Source of the DNA: Galeopsis tetrahit
Lineage: Eukaryota > Streptophyta > Magnoliopsida > Lamiales > Lamiaceae
Assembly (NCBI GenBank): GCA_963675135.1
Contig: OY776119.1
Coordinates: 76,439,727-76,503,726, forward strand
Direction: 5' to 3'
Length of the DNA stretch: 64,000 nucleotides
Shown: in pieces, positions 1-9,792 of the stretch
How the letters are laid out: each line of letters opens with the position of its first letter
Numbering within the stretch: the stretch's first letter is position 1
Program-made: the position numbers and the translations under genes
The notes under the pieces: generated by a model
The model's input: only the letters and a program-made list of their open reading frames with translations
The model's database searches: none
Told to the model about the DNA's origin: nothing

Positions 1-1386
1 CAATCAAGTTATGCTATGCAATCACTATATGCTGACCCACATTCTACTTTCTACAACATTCAAGTGTTCAACAATGTGATCAATAGGGCTTAATCAAGGA
101 TGTAACATTGGCTCTTTGGACAAGGTAGGATGAATTTGGGAATTGTGACTCTTCTAGTGGAGGACAAAGTTTGTTGTTTTACAATTTTTGCTTTCACCTT
201 AAAAATTTACAAACTCCATCCTCACTTTTCATTTTCTTTTCTTTTTCAAGCATTCATCACCTCATCTTTTTGAACCATTTTTCTTTTCAAGCTTTTGGGG
301 CTCTTTGTCCCTCTTTTCTTTTCCATTGATTTTCTTTTCATCTTTTCTCTTTTTCAACTTTTTCAACTCATCCAACTATTCCTTAAATCAAATACATTCA
401 AGCACATGTTTTTCCACTTTGTCTTTTATCCCCCACTAGATATAGGTATCAAATGCTCAAAAAGGCTAAGTGGTTAACATTGTAGTTTGCCAAGAAAATG
501 AGGAATTAGGCTCAAAGGGGCTAACTACGGAAGATTACTTCGATTTTAGGACATTTTGGCTAAGTGACTCTTTAGAACAAGATGGCCTATATCATATCAC
601 AAAGTTTCACACAATCATGCTTTCAAACAAGAACTTGGGAAAGTTCTAGGATCACTAGCAATAACCTAATCCACTCTCAAATGAATTAAACCGGATTACA
701 TGTTCGATTTATGGATCAATTCTCACCGGTTTATTCAATAGGACCCTCACATTCATCAAATGTCCCCAAACAACAACACATCATGCTATCAAAGATCACA
801 AATTTGAACACAACATGATACTACTATCCATCACCAATCATGCATACATTCAAAGCAAATAGACATCACTTCACTACTCAACCATGGATTCCAATGATTA
901 TTCATGCTCACATTTCACCAAAGATCCACTACCCAACACATGATCAAAACCAACTCAAACAACACTAAGCATGTGAAAGCAAAGTGTGTGCCGGTGCAAA
1001 ATATACACAAACGAAATGACAAAACGGTGCAAATGGTAACAACTAGTAGAAAAAAATAAAAGAAAAATAACTCCCCCAAACTTAGAATTTTACTATGTAA
1101 AAATTCTAAGTTTGGGGCTACAAGTTGTTACCTCCCTCCTTGCACATCCAATGCTCTTCAAATATCACCATTGCAACACTTGCTTCCCCTCTCCAAAGTT
1201 GGTTTTGCTTCTTTCTTCATTCTCCAAGATATAATGTCCATATTGCTCCTCATCCATACCTACAAAAGAACTAAGCTATCAAAACTACTAAAGCAATAAA
1301 AACATAAAACAATAAAACCTTGGGTTGCCTCCCAAGAAGCGTTATTTTTAACGTCTTATGCCGGACGATTCTCCTTGAAATGATTA
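1..1386 (-). other. Non-coding 3' internal region of the Gypsy element
   Basis: No reading frame of interest is seen. Minus-strand sequence after the protease frame contains the stretch TTGGGAGGCAACCCAAGG (about 1318-1335), which I recall as common in plant Gypsy gag-only and Athila-like internal regions, and a near-perfect stem-loop at 1074-1117. The T-rich 180-370 segment is low complexity. Reverse transcriptase would be expected here in an autonomous element and is not seen. Confidence 0.6.
1074..1117. repeat. Inverted repeat (stem-loop) in Gypsy internal region
   Basis: The left arm CCCCAAACTTAGAATTTTAC (1074-1093) pairs with GTAAAAATTCTAAGTTTGGG (1097-1116, plus one more G) apart from one extra A. 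The loop is only 3 bases. A related ACTCCCCCAAACTTGG motif recurs in the protease-side coding region near 1575. Confidence 0.8.
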
Positions 1387-3102
1387 TCAAGTCACCCCCT
1401 TATCATCCTTGTGCTTGACCTTCTTTGCCCATCCAACTTTCTTAAATCCATTGAAGCATCCACTAGCTAGCCCATCCGACTCTTCAATCATGTCATAGGA
1501 AGTTGATGCCTTATTCAACCCCAAGCTTGCACAAGTAGCTTTTCTTGATTTGGGGGAGTTTTCTTCAAAAACTCCCCCAAACTTGGTCTTCTTGTCTATT
1601 TTCAAATCTTTGTCTTTCACATTGGGGTTCTCTTTCACAAAATTGATCTTGGGCTCTTCTTCCATCTTTTCTTTCATGAGCATTGAATAATGATTTCCCT
1701 TGGAATACATATACTCTTCATCCTCATCATCATCGTCACAGAATCTAATGGCTTTGTAGATGTTGAATGAGACTTTCTCATCACCAACATTTAGTTCGAG
1801 CTCTCTGTTTCGTACATTGATGATGGCTCCACCCATTGCTAGGAACGGTGTTCCCAAGATCAAGGGGATTGCCCTATTTTCCTCCATATCAAGTACCACA
1901 AAATCAACCGGGAATATGAATTTCCCAACTTTGACAAGCACATCATCAACCGTGCCTAAGGGATATACTATGGAGCGATCCGCCAATTGAAGATTCATGG
2001 TAGTAGGCGTCAATTCTCCCAGACCAAGTGATTTGAAGAGTGATAATGGCATGAGGTTTATGCTTGCTCCAAGATCACACAAAGCACGATAAGTTCCCTC
2101 CTTGCCAATTACACATGGTAATGTGAATGAACCGGGATCCCTTAGCTTTGGGGGTAACTTAGCTTGAATGATTGCACTACACTCTTCGGTGTGGCTCACG
2201 GTTTCAAATTCTACCATCTTTCTCGTGTTGGACATAATCTCCTTAAAAAACTTGGCATAATGAGGCATTTGCTCAAGGGCCTCCGCAAATGGGATGTTGA
2301 TGTGTATCTTTTTTAACATCTCCAAGAATTTGACGAACTTTGCATCCAAACTCGTCTTCTTGAGTCGTTGAGGATATGGGATTGGAGGCTTGTATGGAGA
2401 TGGAGGCTTGTATGCATCATTCTCTTTCTCACTTGTTTTCTCCTTCTCAACATCTTTCTCTTCAACTTTCCTTTCTTGTTGCTCCTCTTCACCATCTTCC
2501 TTTGGCATCATAGGACCTTCATAGCTTGTGCCACTCCTCAACTTAATTGACTTGCATTGCTCTTTGGGGTTCAATTCCGTGGTTGAGGGGAATCGACCCA
2601 ACTTGTGTTGATTTCCAACTATATTAGCAATTTGGCCCACTTGAATATCAATGGCTTTCACATCATTCATGATTTCCATCACTTCATTTGCCAATTGACC
2701 AATTTTTTCAGCTTGACTTTCTATCTTTTGCCAAGTCTTTGTCATGAAACTCTTCGTCTCTCCCATGAACTTCTTGGTCTCTCCCATGAATGTTATGAAC
2801 ATTTCTTCCATGGTGAGCTTTGACGAAGACTCTTCTATCACACCATCTCGGGCATTGAAGTTCGACGGTAGTTGAATGGCATTGTGAGGGTTAGCATACG
2901 AGAAATTTTCATGGTTTCTCAAGTTGGGATGGTATTGGTTCGGATTAGGAGGGTGATAGTTCCCATGGGTTTGTCTTTCTCCCCAACCTCTTTCTCGATA
3001 ATTTTGGTCCAGTTGGTTGCTCATGTAATGGGCCTCTTCGTATTGTGCATCATTGGGCTCCACTAGTGCTTTGACCGTCATCAAAGAGATCAACTTATCC
3101 AT
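1387..3102 (-). pseudogene. Gypsy gag C-terminal part plus aspartic protease
   Basis: 571 codons from an ATG at 3102. The N-terminal part is hydrophilic Gag-like sequence with repeated FMGETK blocks and an acidic/lysine-rich stretch. A retropepsin-like domain follows at about residues 335-450, with the active-site motif CDLGASINLMP and a later LILGTPFLA, the form typical of Athila/Tat-type plant Gypsy elements. The frame stops after the protease, with no pol continuation. It is in a different frame from the upstream gag segment (4115-3147). Upstream of the ATG its own frame reads back through gag-like residues to a TAA near 3166, so the original gag was probably one frame broken by at least one shift and one stop. 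Non-autonomous and not expected to make an intact polyprotein. Confidence 0.8.
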
Positions 3103-3146
3103 TTTGTTGGATAAGTTGACACTTTCTTCCGAGTTTTGAGTGGAAG

Positions 3147-4115
3147 CTACCCTTCGATTTTACCTTCGTTCGGATGGCCATTGATTGCCATTTTGGCCAT
3201 CTCCTCCAAAAGCACATAACCTTCTTCCGTCGTCTTTCCCAACAATGACCCTCCACCAGCCGAAGCGTCTACCATCCCTCTTGTAGGGTGATCCATCCCG
3301 TTATAAAAGTAACAAATAATTTGGTCTCTTGAAAAGCCGTGTTGAGGACAACTTCTAATGAGATCTTTGAAGCGCTCCCATGCTTCGGCCAATGATTCAT
3401 CCTCATTTTGTCGAAATGAAGATATTTCCCCCCGTTTTTGAATGGTCTTTCTTGGGGGGAAATACTTCATTAAGAACGCATCCACCAAATCATTCCAATT
3501 CTCTATAGTCCTTAGGTCAAGAGATAGGTACCATTGTTTTGCACGATCCCGGAGTGAGAAGGGGAATAATTGGAGACGAATGTAGTCTTGAGGAACTCGG
3601 TTTATCTTCACCGTTCCACTTATCTCGAGGAATTGAGATAAATGGAGGTTATGATCTTCTTTTGACAACCCTCCGAATTGGTTGTTTTGGACCATCACGA
3701 TCAATGCCGGTTTGAGCTCAAAGTTATGAGCGTCTACGGGTTCCCTACCCGCTCCTCCGTATGGCCTTGGAATAGGGCGAAAGTGGTCCCTCAAAACTCT
3801 TTGATGCCCATGTTCCTCATTCTCCCTTGGCCTTCTATCTCCTTCCACATTAGCATTCTCTCCAATCCTCCGGTGGAAGTTATCTCTTAGAATCCCTTGT
3901 GGTCGGTTACCACCGTTTCCATTCGGCTCCTCCTCTACATTTTCCCCTTGATTCTCAACTTCTTCCTCAACCTCTTCCACGATTGGATTCCCCCTTCTAT
4001 TCATGGCTTCTAAATCAATTCTTCTTCTTTCGGCGTTTTGCCTTCGATAACGAGCTTCGATTTCCGGGTCTAGAGGTAGCAACACTTGTCGATCTCTCCT
4101 AGCTCGGGTGATCAT
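3147..4115 (-). pseudogene. Gypsy gag N-terminal part (Retrotrans_gag domain)
   Basis: 322 codons from an ATG at 4115, about 155 bases inside the primer-binding site. A charged N-terminal region rich in Arg, Glu and Asn precedes a typical Retrotrans_gag core at about residues 145-260, recognisable from IRLQLFPFSLRDRAKQWY, then the NDLVDAFLMKYFPP block and ESLAEAWERFKDLIRSCP. This family packages element RNA into virus-like particles. The frame ends at 3147 just after a block where intact relatives continue into the protease portion, so a frameshift separates it from 1387-3102. Confidence 0.85.
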
Positions 4116-4270
4116 AGGCCATGTCTAAACAAGAGTTCAAGAGAAAGTGAGAATTGCAAGTAAAATCAAAGTAACACACAAAAATATTTTTGGGATTTTT
4201 GCAAATAAGGAAAACAAATAAAATGTCTAAACTAAAATTCTATCAACTTACACTCTAGGACTACAAAACC

Positions 4271-4288
4271 TCCCCGACAACGGCGCCA
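4271..4288 (-). other. Primer-binding site, tRNA-Asp type
   Basis: The minus strand reads TGGCGCCGTTGTCGGGGA, complementary to the 3' end of plant tRNA-Asp (…CCCGGCAACGGCGCCA) with one mismatch. It lies 6 bases inside the 5' LTR, the expected place for priming minus-strand DNA synthesis. Asp priming is characteristic of Athila/Tat-like plant Gypsy elements. Confidence 0.9.
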
Positions 4289-4294
4289 TAAACT

Positions 4295-5884
4295 TGATTC
4301 ACGTATTTAACAACTCTAAAATACACGACCGCAAGTATATGGCGTATATTGTAGCGTGATAAGTACGAGGTCGATCCCACAAGGAGGTGTAGTGTAAAAG
4401 TGGAGTTTGTTGATTGAATTCTAAATAGACGTGATCGATAAGTTGTAAAGTGTGGAAATTACCCCTAATTATCTACCTAAGTGTCACAAGTAAACAATTA
4501 AAAGAGTAATATAGATATCGATCAATGAATGCTCATGCAAATCACAAAGAAACGAGAGAAATACGGTTATAATTCAAAGAAGGAAATGGAGGTTCCAAGG
4601 TATATGTCACACTAAGGAGTCAATTTATGATCAAAATCCTATTTAAGTGATGATGTGTTGATTACTATAGGGTTGATCACGAAATAATGAATTAAAAGTT
4701 CTCTCGATCCAATTAATCCAAGAGAAGTATCACACAAACTAGTATCTCTATGTAGCATGCATAATAAACCTCAAAAAGGGTCCTAAGATCATCTAATACC
4801 CTCCCAATAATTGATCCTCTCTCGAGCTCACAATAATATTGGGTTGAATGCTTAAATACGATTAATGAAAAAGATCTCTCAATCCAATTTCAATTAATAA
4901 TAAATCAAACACATTATCATGGCCATTGACAACATGTCTTGCAATGAAAGTTAAGCATTCAAATAGAAATAACAACACAACCACCAAATAAACAAGAAAT
5001 TAATTCATAAACATCATCCAAAGTGTAAACATAGCCCTAGAACCAAAAGTGTTCTAGCCAATCAACAACATAATCAAATTAACAAAATTAAAAGAAATAA
5101 CTAAATAAAAAGAGAGAGAAATAGAAAGCTTAGTCTAAAGTATGGTGGGGAATGAAATTTCCAAACTATTGATGCCTTCCTTGCATGAATTGATGAAGAA
5201 TTGAAGAAGTTATGGTCAAATCACCTTCAATTGTGTGTTTTTATGCGTGGAATTTGAAGAATTGGGGAAGAGTTCTTTTGATTTTAAGAATGAGGGCTTA
5301 TATAGTGTTGGGGTAGGGTTTGGGTGCAAGAATTGCAAGTTAGTCCCTAAAAAATGGCCAAAATAGACAAAAGGCACCGAGAATGGGGTAGCAAGGCCGT
5401 GCACGGACCACGGCCGTGCAAAATCAAATTTTGGCCTTCCCGAGCTCGGCCGTTGCCTTGTCTCGGCCGTGCCTTGGCATGGAATCAAGTTGCTGTGTCG
5501 GGGAAACCTATTCCGAGAGGGTGGCTCGACCGTGGCGCAAATTTTGGTGTTTTGCCGAGCTCGGCCGAGCACGGACCTCGGCCGTGCCCTCCTTGTTCGT
5601 TGTTTTGTGCATATCTTTTGCTTCGGGTGTCCGACCGACTCGATTATTTTTGCTATTCTACTCCGTTTTTCGAGATGAACCCAACGGTTCACTCCTCTTC
5701 TTGATCCAATAAAGTATGATTGTTGTTTTGCTCCAAATTCCATCGTATTTCCTACAAAATTGACAAAACACAACCTTTCCCTCATTTTGGCTCAAATCAT
5801 CATAATCAATCCATAATTCAATGAAATAATCATGAAAATAAGCTTCACATGTGTATCTAAAGTGTGTAAATTCCACCCGAATCA
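4295..5884 (-). repeat. 5' LTR of the Gypsy element (1590 bp)
   Basis: Terminal inverted hexamers TGATTC (4295-4300) and GAATCA (5879-5884) bound the repeat, and the primer-binding site flanks its inner end. The outer end abuts the DUF247 fragment exactly. The 5390-5600 portion is unusually GC-rich with repeated CGGCCGTG words, including the palindrome CACGGCCGTG at 5409-5418. Small frames inside it (for example 5216-5785) have no recognisable product and are taken as chance. Confidence 0.85.
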
Positions 5885-6475
5885 GGCACGCGATTGCTAC
5901 CCAGAAGTAACCATGATTCTTGATGAGTTTGTTGATGTGTTGGTTCTGGATGGCTGCTTCATTATTGAAGTAATGTAAAATCCTAAACCTTACAGGCGCA
6001 CCTTTCCCACTAGATCGAGTTATGGAATCCTGCTACGGGATCTAATTTTGTTGGAAAATCAAATTTTGTTATTTGTTGTGTGCAAACGTTTCGACCTCAT
6101 TGAAGGAGCAGGGCAGCGCACTGTACTGATGGAAGGTGTGTTAGAATTCTGCGAGGAACTTTTCTCAAGAAAAAAAAGGTACGAGACGAGGAAATCAGAG
6201 GAGGTTAAACATATACTCGTACTTGATTTGGTTCACTCTAACTAGTGTCTTTCTACTCCTCCTCCTGATGATGCCCATATGTTTACTTGTCTAACTACAA
6301 GAGGCATTTTTGATCTTGTGATCCCCTTTGCTTCGGAACTGTACGATACTAATGTGAAGTTTCTTCATAACAAAAATATGATCTTCATTTATATATATAA
6401 AGTAGGACCCCAAAATCTCGGGGCCCAAGGCGGTCGCCCCAACTGCCCTACCTCAAGGTCACCCTGAGATAAGCT
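5885..6475 (+). pseudogene. DUF247 (UPF0481) gene fragment, 3' side of a Gypsy insertion
   Basis: Starting at the base after the LTR, the sequence encodes a stretch like DCYPEV..MILDEFVDVLV followed by LLRDLILLENQI-type residues, then a frame resembling QILLFVVCKRFDLIEGAG. These are the middle of the plant DUF247/UPF0481 family, whose members are membrane-anchored proteins of mostly unknown role. Frames are broken several times. It is closely similar to 30795-31390, where the same exon region is not interrupted. The upstream half should lie beyond the other Gypsy LTR, off the left edge. Downstream sequence to about 6475 is shared with the second copy. Confidence 0.7.
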
Positions 6476-6479
6476 CAAA

Positions 6480-6865
6480 AAACGTGCACTAAAATCATGC
6501 AAATTTCATCTAATCAGTAACTAGACTAAAGATTGAAAGAGATCATACAGGTGAAAAATATTCAGCGAAAAAAATAATGATTTTCTTTACTAAAGAAAAG
6601 AAATAAAAATAACCAGTTGTCACTACTCACAATCATCCCACAAGTCTCCATTTTCGTCGATACCTTCTATTCGTCAAGTTCAGGTTAATTGGCCTCATTT
6701 CAGATGACTTGTCTCAATTGACTTTTTTAGATGACTTACTTGGCCTCAGTTCAGGTGACTTGTCCTCAGATGACTTGTCTTATGTTACTTTTCCAAATGA
6801 TTTGTCATGATTCATGTGAGATGTACCAGCCAAAAGCGGAGGGACAATATGGCTAAGGTGGCATC
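6480..6865. repeat. Spacer with degenerate GACTTGTC repeats
   Basis: No gene is seen. From 6655 the sequence repeats variants of CAGATGACTTGTCTCA and CAGGTGACTTGTCC, ending in GGAGGGACAATATGGCTAAG (6839-6858). The same block, with the same order of words, is found at 29740-29970, so it is part of the duplicated cassette that also holds the reading frames A and C. Confidence 0.6.
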
Positions 6866-7519
6866 AAGTCGGTTGGAGTTGTGGACAAGAAACCGATAAA
6901 CATTTCTTGAATGAGTTTGCCAAGGCAAGACCAATCAGCCTCAAATCATGCGACCTTGTTCGATTTTGAAACAGGCTCAAAATCGAGTCTACATATCATC
7001 AATTCTTCATTAACACGTATAAATTATCAATTGTTAACGCAATTGGCTGCCCTAAAGACTTGTCGATGAGGATTATGGCATGCTCATCTGCATGTACCTT
7101 CGCAAGTAAGTTGATGATACCTATAACAAACTTGCGAAAAATGTGTGGAACATAGTGATACTTAACTATATCCAACATAAAAGGATACTCCATAATGGGC
7201 TTGACTGCTAAATTCTTGAGATCATCTTCATACGTCTGCCCACGGCACCCATGTACTCTTATGTCGTGCATGGAGCTTGTACAGTCTTGACTACCCCTTT
7301 TGGAGGTACCATTCTCATTCTTGTGAACCATGTAGAGAGGAACATAGTTGGAACGGTTGAGTTCAAGTGCATACCAGTGTAAAGATTTGTCTTCGTATGC
7401 ATATTGTATATGAATGGGAGTACCTCCTATTTCCAAACTTCCTTAGCGGTTTTTTAAGTAGGATCGTATGTATATTTTAGTTGGGCAAGTTTTTCCTTCA
7501 AGTTTGAATTTGTTGACAT
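6866..7519 (-). pseudogene. Unrecognised protein, cassette copy A (minus member)
   Basis: I do not recognise this family. The N-terminus is MSTNSNLKEKLAQLKYTYDP from an ATG at 7519 and stops at 7454. The body, in another frame, runs 7436-6999 (145 codons, beginning MEIGGTPIHIQYAYEDKS) and ends in DNLYVLMKN. There a single base is missing compared with copy C, after which the shared …ELMICGLDFEP tail continues in another frame to about 6866. A block KFV.GIINLLAKVHADEHA followed by IDNLYVVNEELMICG faintly recalls a protein-kinase C-lobe, but no HRD or DFG motif is present, so this is a guess. A relative of the same protein is encoded divergently on the plus strand at 7683-7919. Confidence 0.5.
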
Positions 7520-7682
7520 TTTGAGAACACTTAAAAGGATGAAGAAAACTTTTACGGAAGAAGGAAGAAGAAAACTTTTACGAAAGAAGGAGGGAAGAAT
7601 GTTTTCAAACAAACTAGAAGAAGAAATTTTTTGTTGGAATAATAAAAAATTTATAGAAGGAGGGAAGAATGCTTTCAAGAAA

Positions 7683-7919
7683 ACTGTTCGAGTGATCGTT
7701 AACTTAGTTGTGAAGGTACATATGGATAGTCATGCCCTTATCCTCTCTAACAAGACTTCAGAGCTACCCATTACCTTAACTATAGATAATTTATATGTGG
7801 GTAATGTAGAATTGATGATATGTGGGGTTGATTTTGAGACAGTTTCAAAATTCAATGAGGTCCAACGATTTAAGGTTGATTGGACAGTCTATTTGGCGAG
7901 GTTAATTTATAGGTATTAA
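7683..7919 (+). pseudogene. Unrecognised protein, cassette copy A (plus member, shorter)
   Basis: The plus frame encodes VRVIVNLVVKVHMDSHALI, then IDNLYVGNVELMICGVDFE, then DWTVYLARLIYR. These align with GIINLLAKVHADEHAII…ELMICGLDFEP…DWSCLGKLVREM of the minus member, so this is a shorter divergent paralogue in opposite orientation. It lacks the N-terminal half. The 160 bp between the two 5' ends is rich in GAAGAAGGAGGGAAGAATG-type repeats. The annotated frame from 7521 probably includes non-coding leader. Confidence 0.5.
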
Positions 7920-8357
7920 TTTTAGGTTAAAGCATGATCTATAGTGTGGAAATGAACTTTGAGGTTGAATTCATGCACTTTCTAGACATTCTGTTTGGCG
8001 AGGTGCTTTGCATGTGTTTTACTTGTCTATAAATTGTGGAAAATATAGTAATATTTTATTCGAAGTATAAAATAACATATTAAAAACCCGTAACACTTTG
8101 TTTAGCCATTTGAGAGAAACAATTCCCTAAAATTTATGTGTTTGATGCTGAGTGAAAACATATTACAGTAAGTTACAATGAAGCTCGATCAAGGGTATAC
8201 AAGAATATGTGTTACAAGCATTAAAACACATAAGTCTAGAAAATTATAGGTTTGACTTGTTTTGAACTATAAATAGCAGTTGAATAATGATTTACACTAC
8301 ACTGATATTTTTGGTATTTTGCAAAAGATATTTATTATCAAACTGAAAGAAATAAAC
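7920..8357. other. Non-coding tail between cassette copies A and B
   Basis: AT-rich sequence with no reading frame of note. It starts with GGTTAAAGCATGATCTATAG and runs through CATTTGAGAGAAACAATTCC to GTAAGTTACAATGAAGCTCG. The same tail follows the plus members of copies B (9522-9776) and C (29567-29740). Its position near 8170 is the uninterrupted equivalent of the hAT target at 9769. Confidence 0.6.
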
Positions 8358-9063
8358 TCAATCTAGAAGTAAAAAGTACCAGTAGTGTGACATTTGAGAA
8401 AGAAGATTCATCAAGTCGGCTGGAGCAGTGGACAATAAACCGACTAACATTTCCCGAACGAGTTTGCCAAGGCAAGACCAGTCAGCCTCAAATCGTGCAA
8501 CCATGTTCGATTTTGAAACTGGCTCAAAATCGAGTCCACATATCATCAATTCTTCTTTAACCATGTATAAATTATCCACTGTTAACGTAATTGCCGCCTT
8601 GAATACTTGTCGGTGAGGATTATGGCATGCTCATCGGCATGTACCTTCGCATTTAAGTTGATGATATCTCTAACAAACTTGCGAAAAATGTGTGGAACAT
8701 AGTGATACTTAACGGTATCCAACATAAAGGAATACTCCATAATGGGCTTGACTGTTGAATTCTTGAGATAGTCTTCATACGTCTGGCCACGACACCCATG
8801 TACTCTTATGTCGTGCTAGCTTGTACAGTTTTGACCACCCCTTCTAGAGGTACCATTCTTATTCTTGTAAATCATGTAGAGAGGAACATAGTTGGGATGG
8901 TTGAGTTCAAGTGCATATCGGTGTAAAGATTCGTCTTCATATGCATATTAGATATGAATGGTAGTACCTCCCATTTCCAAACTTCCTCTGCGGTTTTTTC
9001 AGTAGGATCGTATGTATATTTTAGTTGGACAGGTTTTTCCTTCAAGTTTGAATTTGTTGACAT
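8358..9063 (-). pseudogene. Unrecognised protein, cassette copy B (minus member)
   Basis: The ATG at 9063 starts MSTNSNLKEKPVQLKYTYDP and stays open through TEKTAEEVWKWEVLP, unlike copy A. The body shared with copy C is then split by several shifts between about 8990 and 8580. The C-terminal part 8579-8358 is intact: DNLYMVKEELMICGLDFEP, then EADWSCLGKLVREMLVGL and a hydrophobic tail. As in A and C, the N-terminal frame and the MGGTPIHIQYAYEDES frame are offset, so this break is ancestral to all copies or hides a small unrecognised intron. Confidence 0.5.
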
Positions 9064-9241
9064 TTTGAGGAAATTTAAAAGGATGAAGAAAACTTTTACG
9101 GAAGAAGGAAGAAGAAATTTTTTACGAAAGAAGGAGTGAAGAATGCTTTCAAGAAAACTGGAAGAAATTTTTTTTTTTTGCTGAAAGAATAATTTTTTTA
9201 CGGAAGAAGAAGGGAAGAATGCTTTCAAGAAAACTGTTTGA

Positions 9242-9478
9242 GTGATCGTCAACTTAGTTGTGAAGGTACATATGGATAGTCATGCCCTAATCCTCTCCAA
9301 AAAGAATTCAAGACTACCCATTGCCTTAACTGTAATCCTCTCCAACAAGACTTCAGGACTACCCATTGCCTTAACTGTAGATAATTTATATGTGGGTAAT
9401 GAAAAATTGATGATATGTGTGGTTGATTTTGAGACAGGTTTAAAATTCAATGAGGTTCAACGATTTAAAGCTGGTTGA
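9242..9478 (+). pseudogene. Unrecognised protein, cassette copy B (plus member)
   Basis: Encodes MIVNLVVKVHMDSHALILS, then an internal duplication of about 50 bp (ATCCTCTCCAACAAGACTTC appears twice, near 9290 and 9337, so the LPIALTV words occur twice), then DNLYVGNEKLMICVVDFE. It is truncated by a TGA at 9476. Homologous to the plus members of A and C and to the minus-strand partner. Confidence 0.5.
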
Positions 9479-9792
9479 ACAGTTTATTTGGTGAGGTTAA
9501 TTTATAGGCGTTAATCTTAGGTTAAAGCATAATCTATAGTGTGGAAATGAACTTTGAGGTTGAATTCGAGCACTTTCTGGACATTCTGTTTGGCGAGGTG
9601 TTTTGCATGTATTTTACTTAAGTCTATAAATTGTGGAAAAATATGGTAATATTTTATTTGGAGTCTAAAATAATATATTAAAAACCCGTAACACTTCGTT
9701 TAGCCATTTGAGAGAAACAATTCCTTGAAATTTATGTGTTTGATGTTGAGTGAAAACAGATTATAGTAAGTTCCAACTAGGGGTGTGCACCG

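Larger units (their letters stand above)
1..5884 (-). mobile_element. Gypsy LTR retrotransposon, gag-protease only, left part outside window
   Basis: The element reads on the minus strand. In transcription order there is a 5' LTR (4295-5884), an Asp-tRNA primer-binding site (4271-4288), two gag frames (4115-3147, then 3102-1387, the second carrying an aspartic protease) and about 1.4 kb of non-coding sequence to the window edge. No reverse transcriptase, RNase H or integrase frame follows the protease, so within the window it looks like a non-autonomous gag-only element of the TR-GAG kind, or an Athila/Tat-type element with pol deleted. The 3' LTR and the second target-site copy would lie left of position 1. 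The right boundary is firm: the LTR ends in GAATCA, matching TGATTC at its other end, and the next base resumes a DUF247 gene fragment. Confidence 0.85.

Noticed and set aside
5216..5785. 189-codon minus-strand frame as a gene
   Set aside because: It lies wholly inside the Gypsy LTR, overlaps other frames on both strands, and shows no domain.
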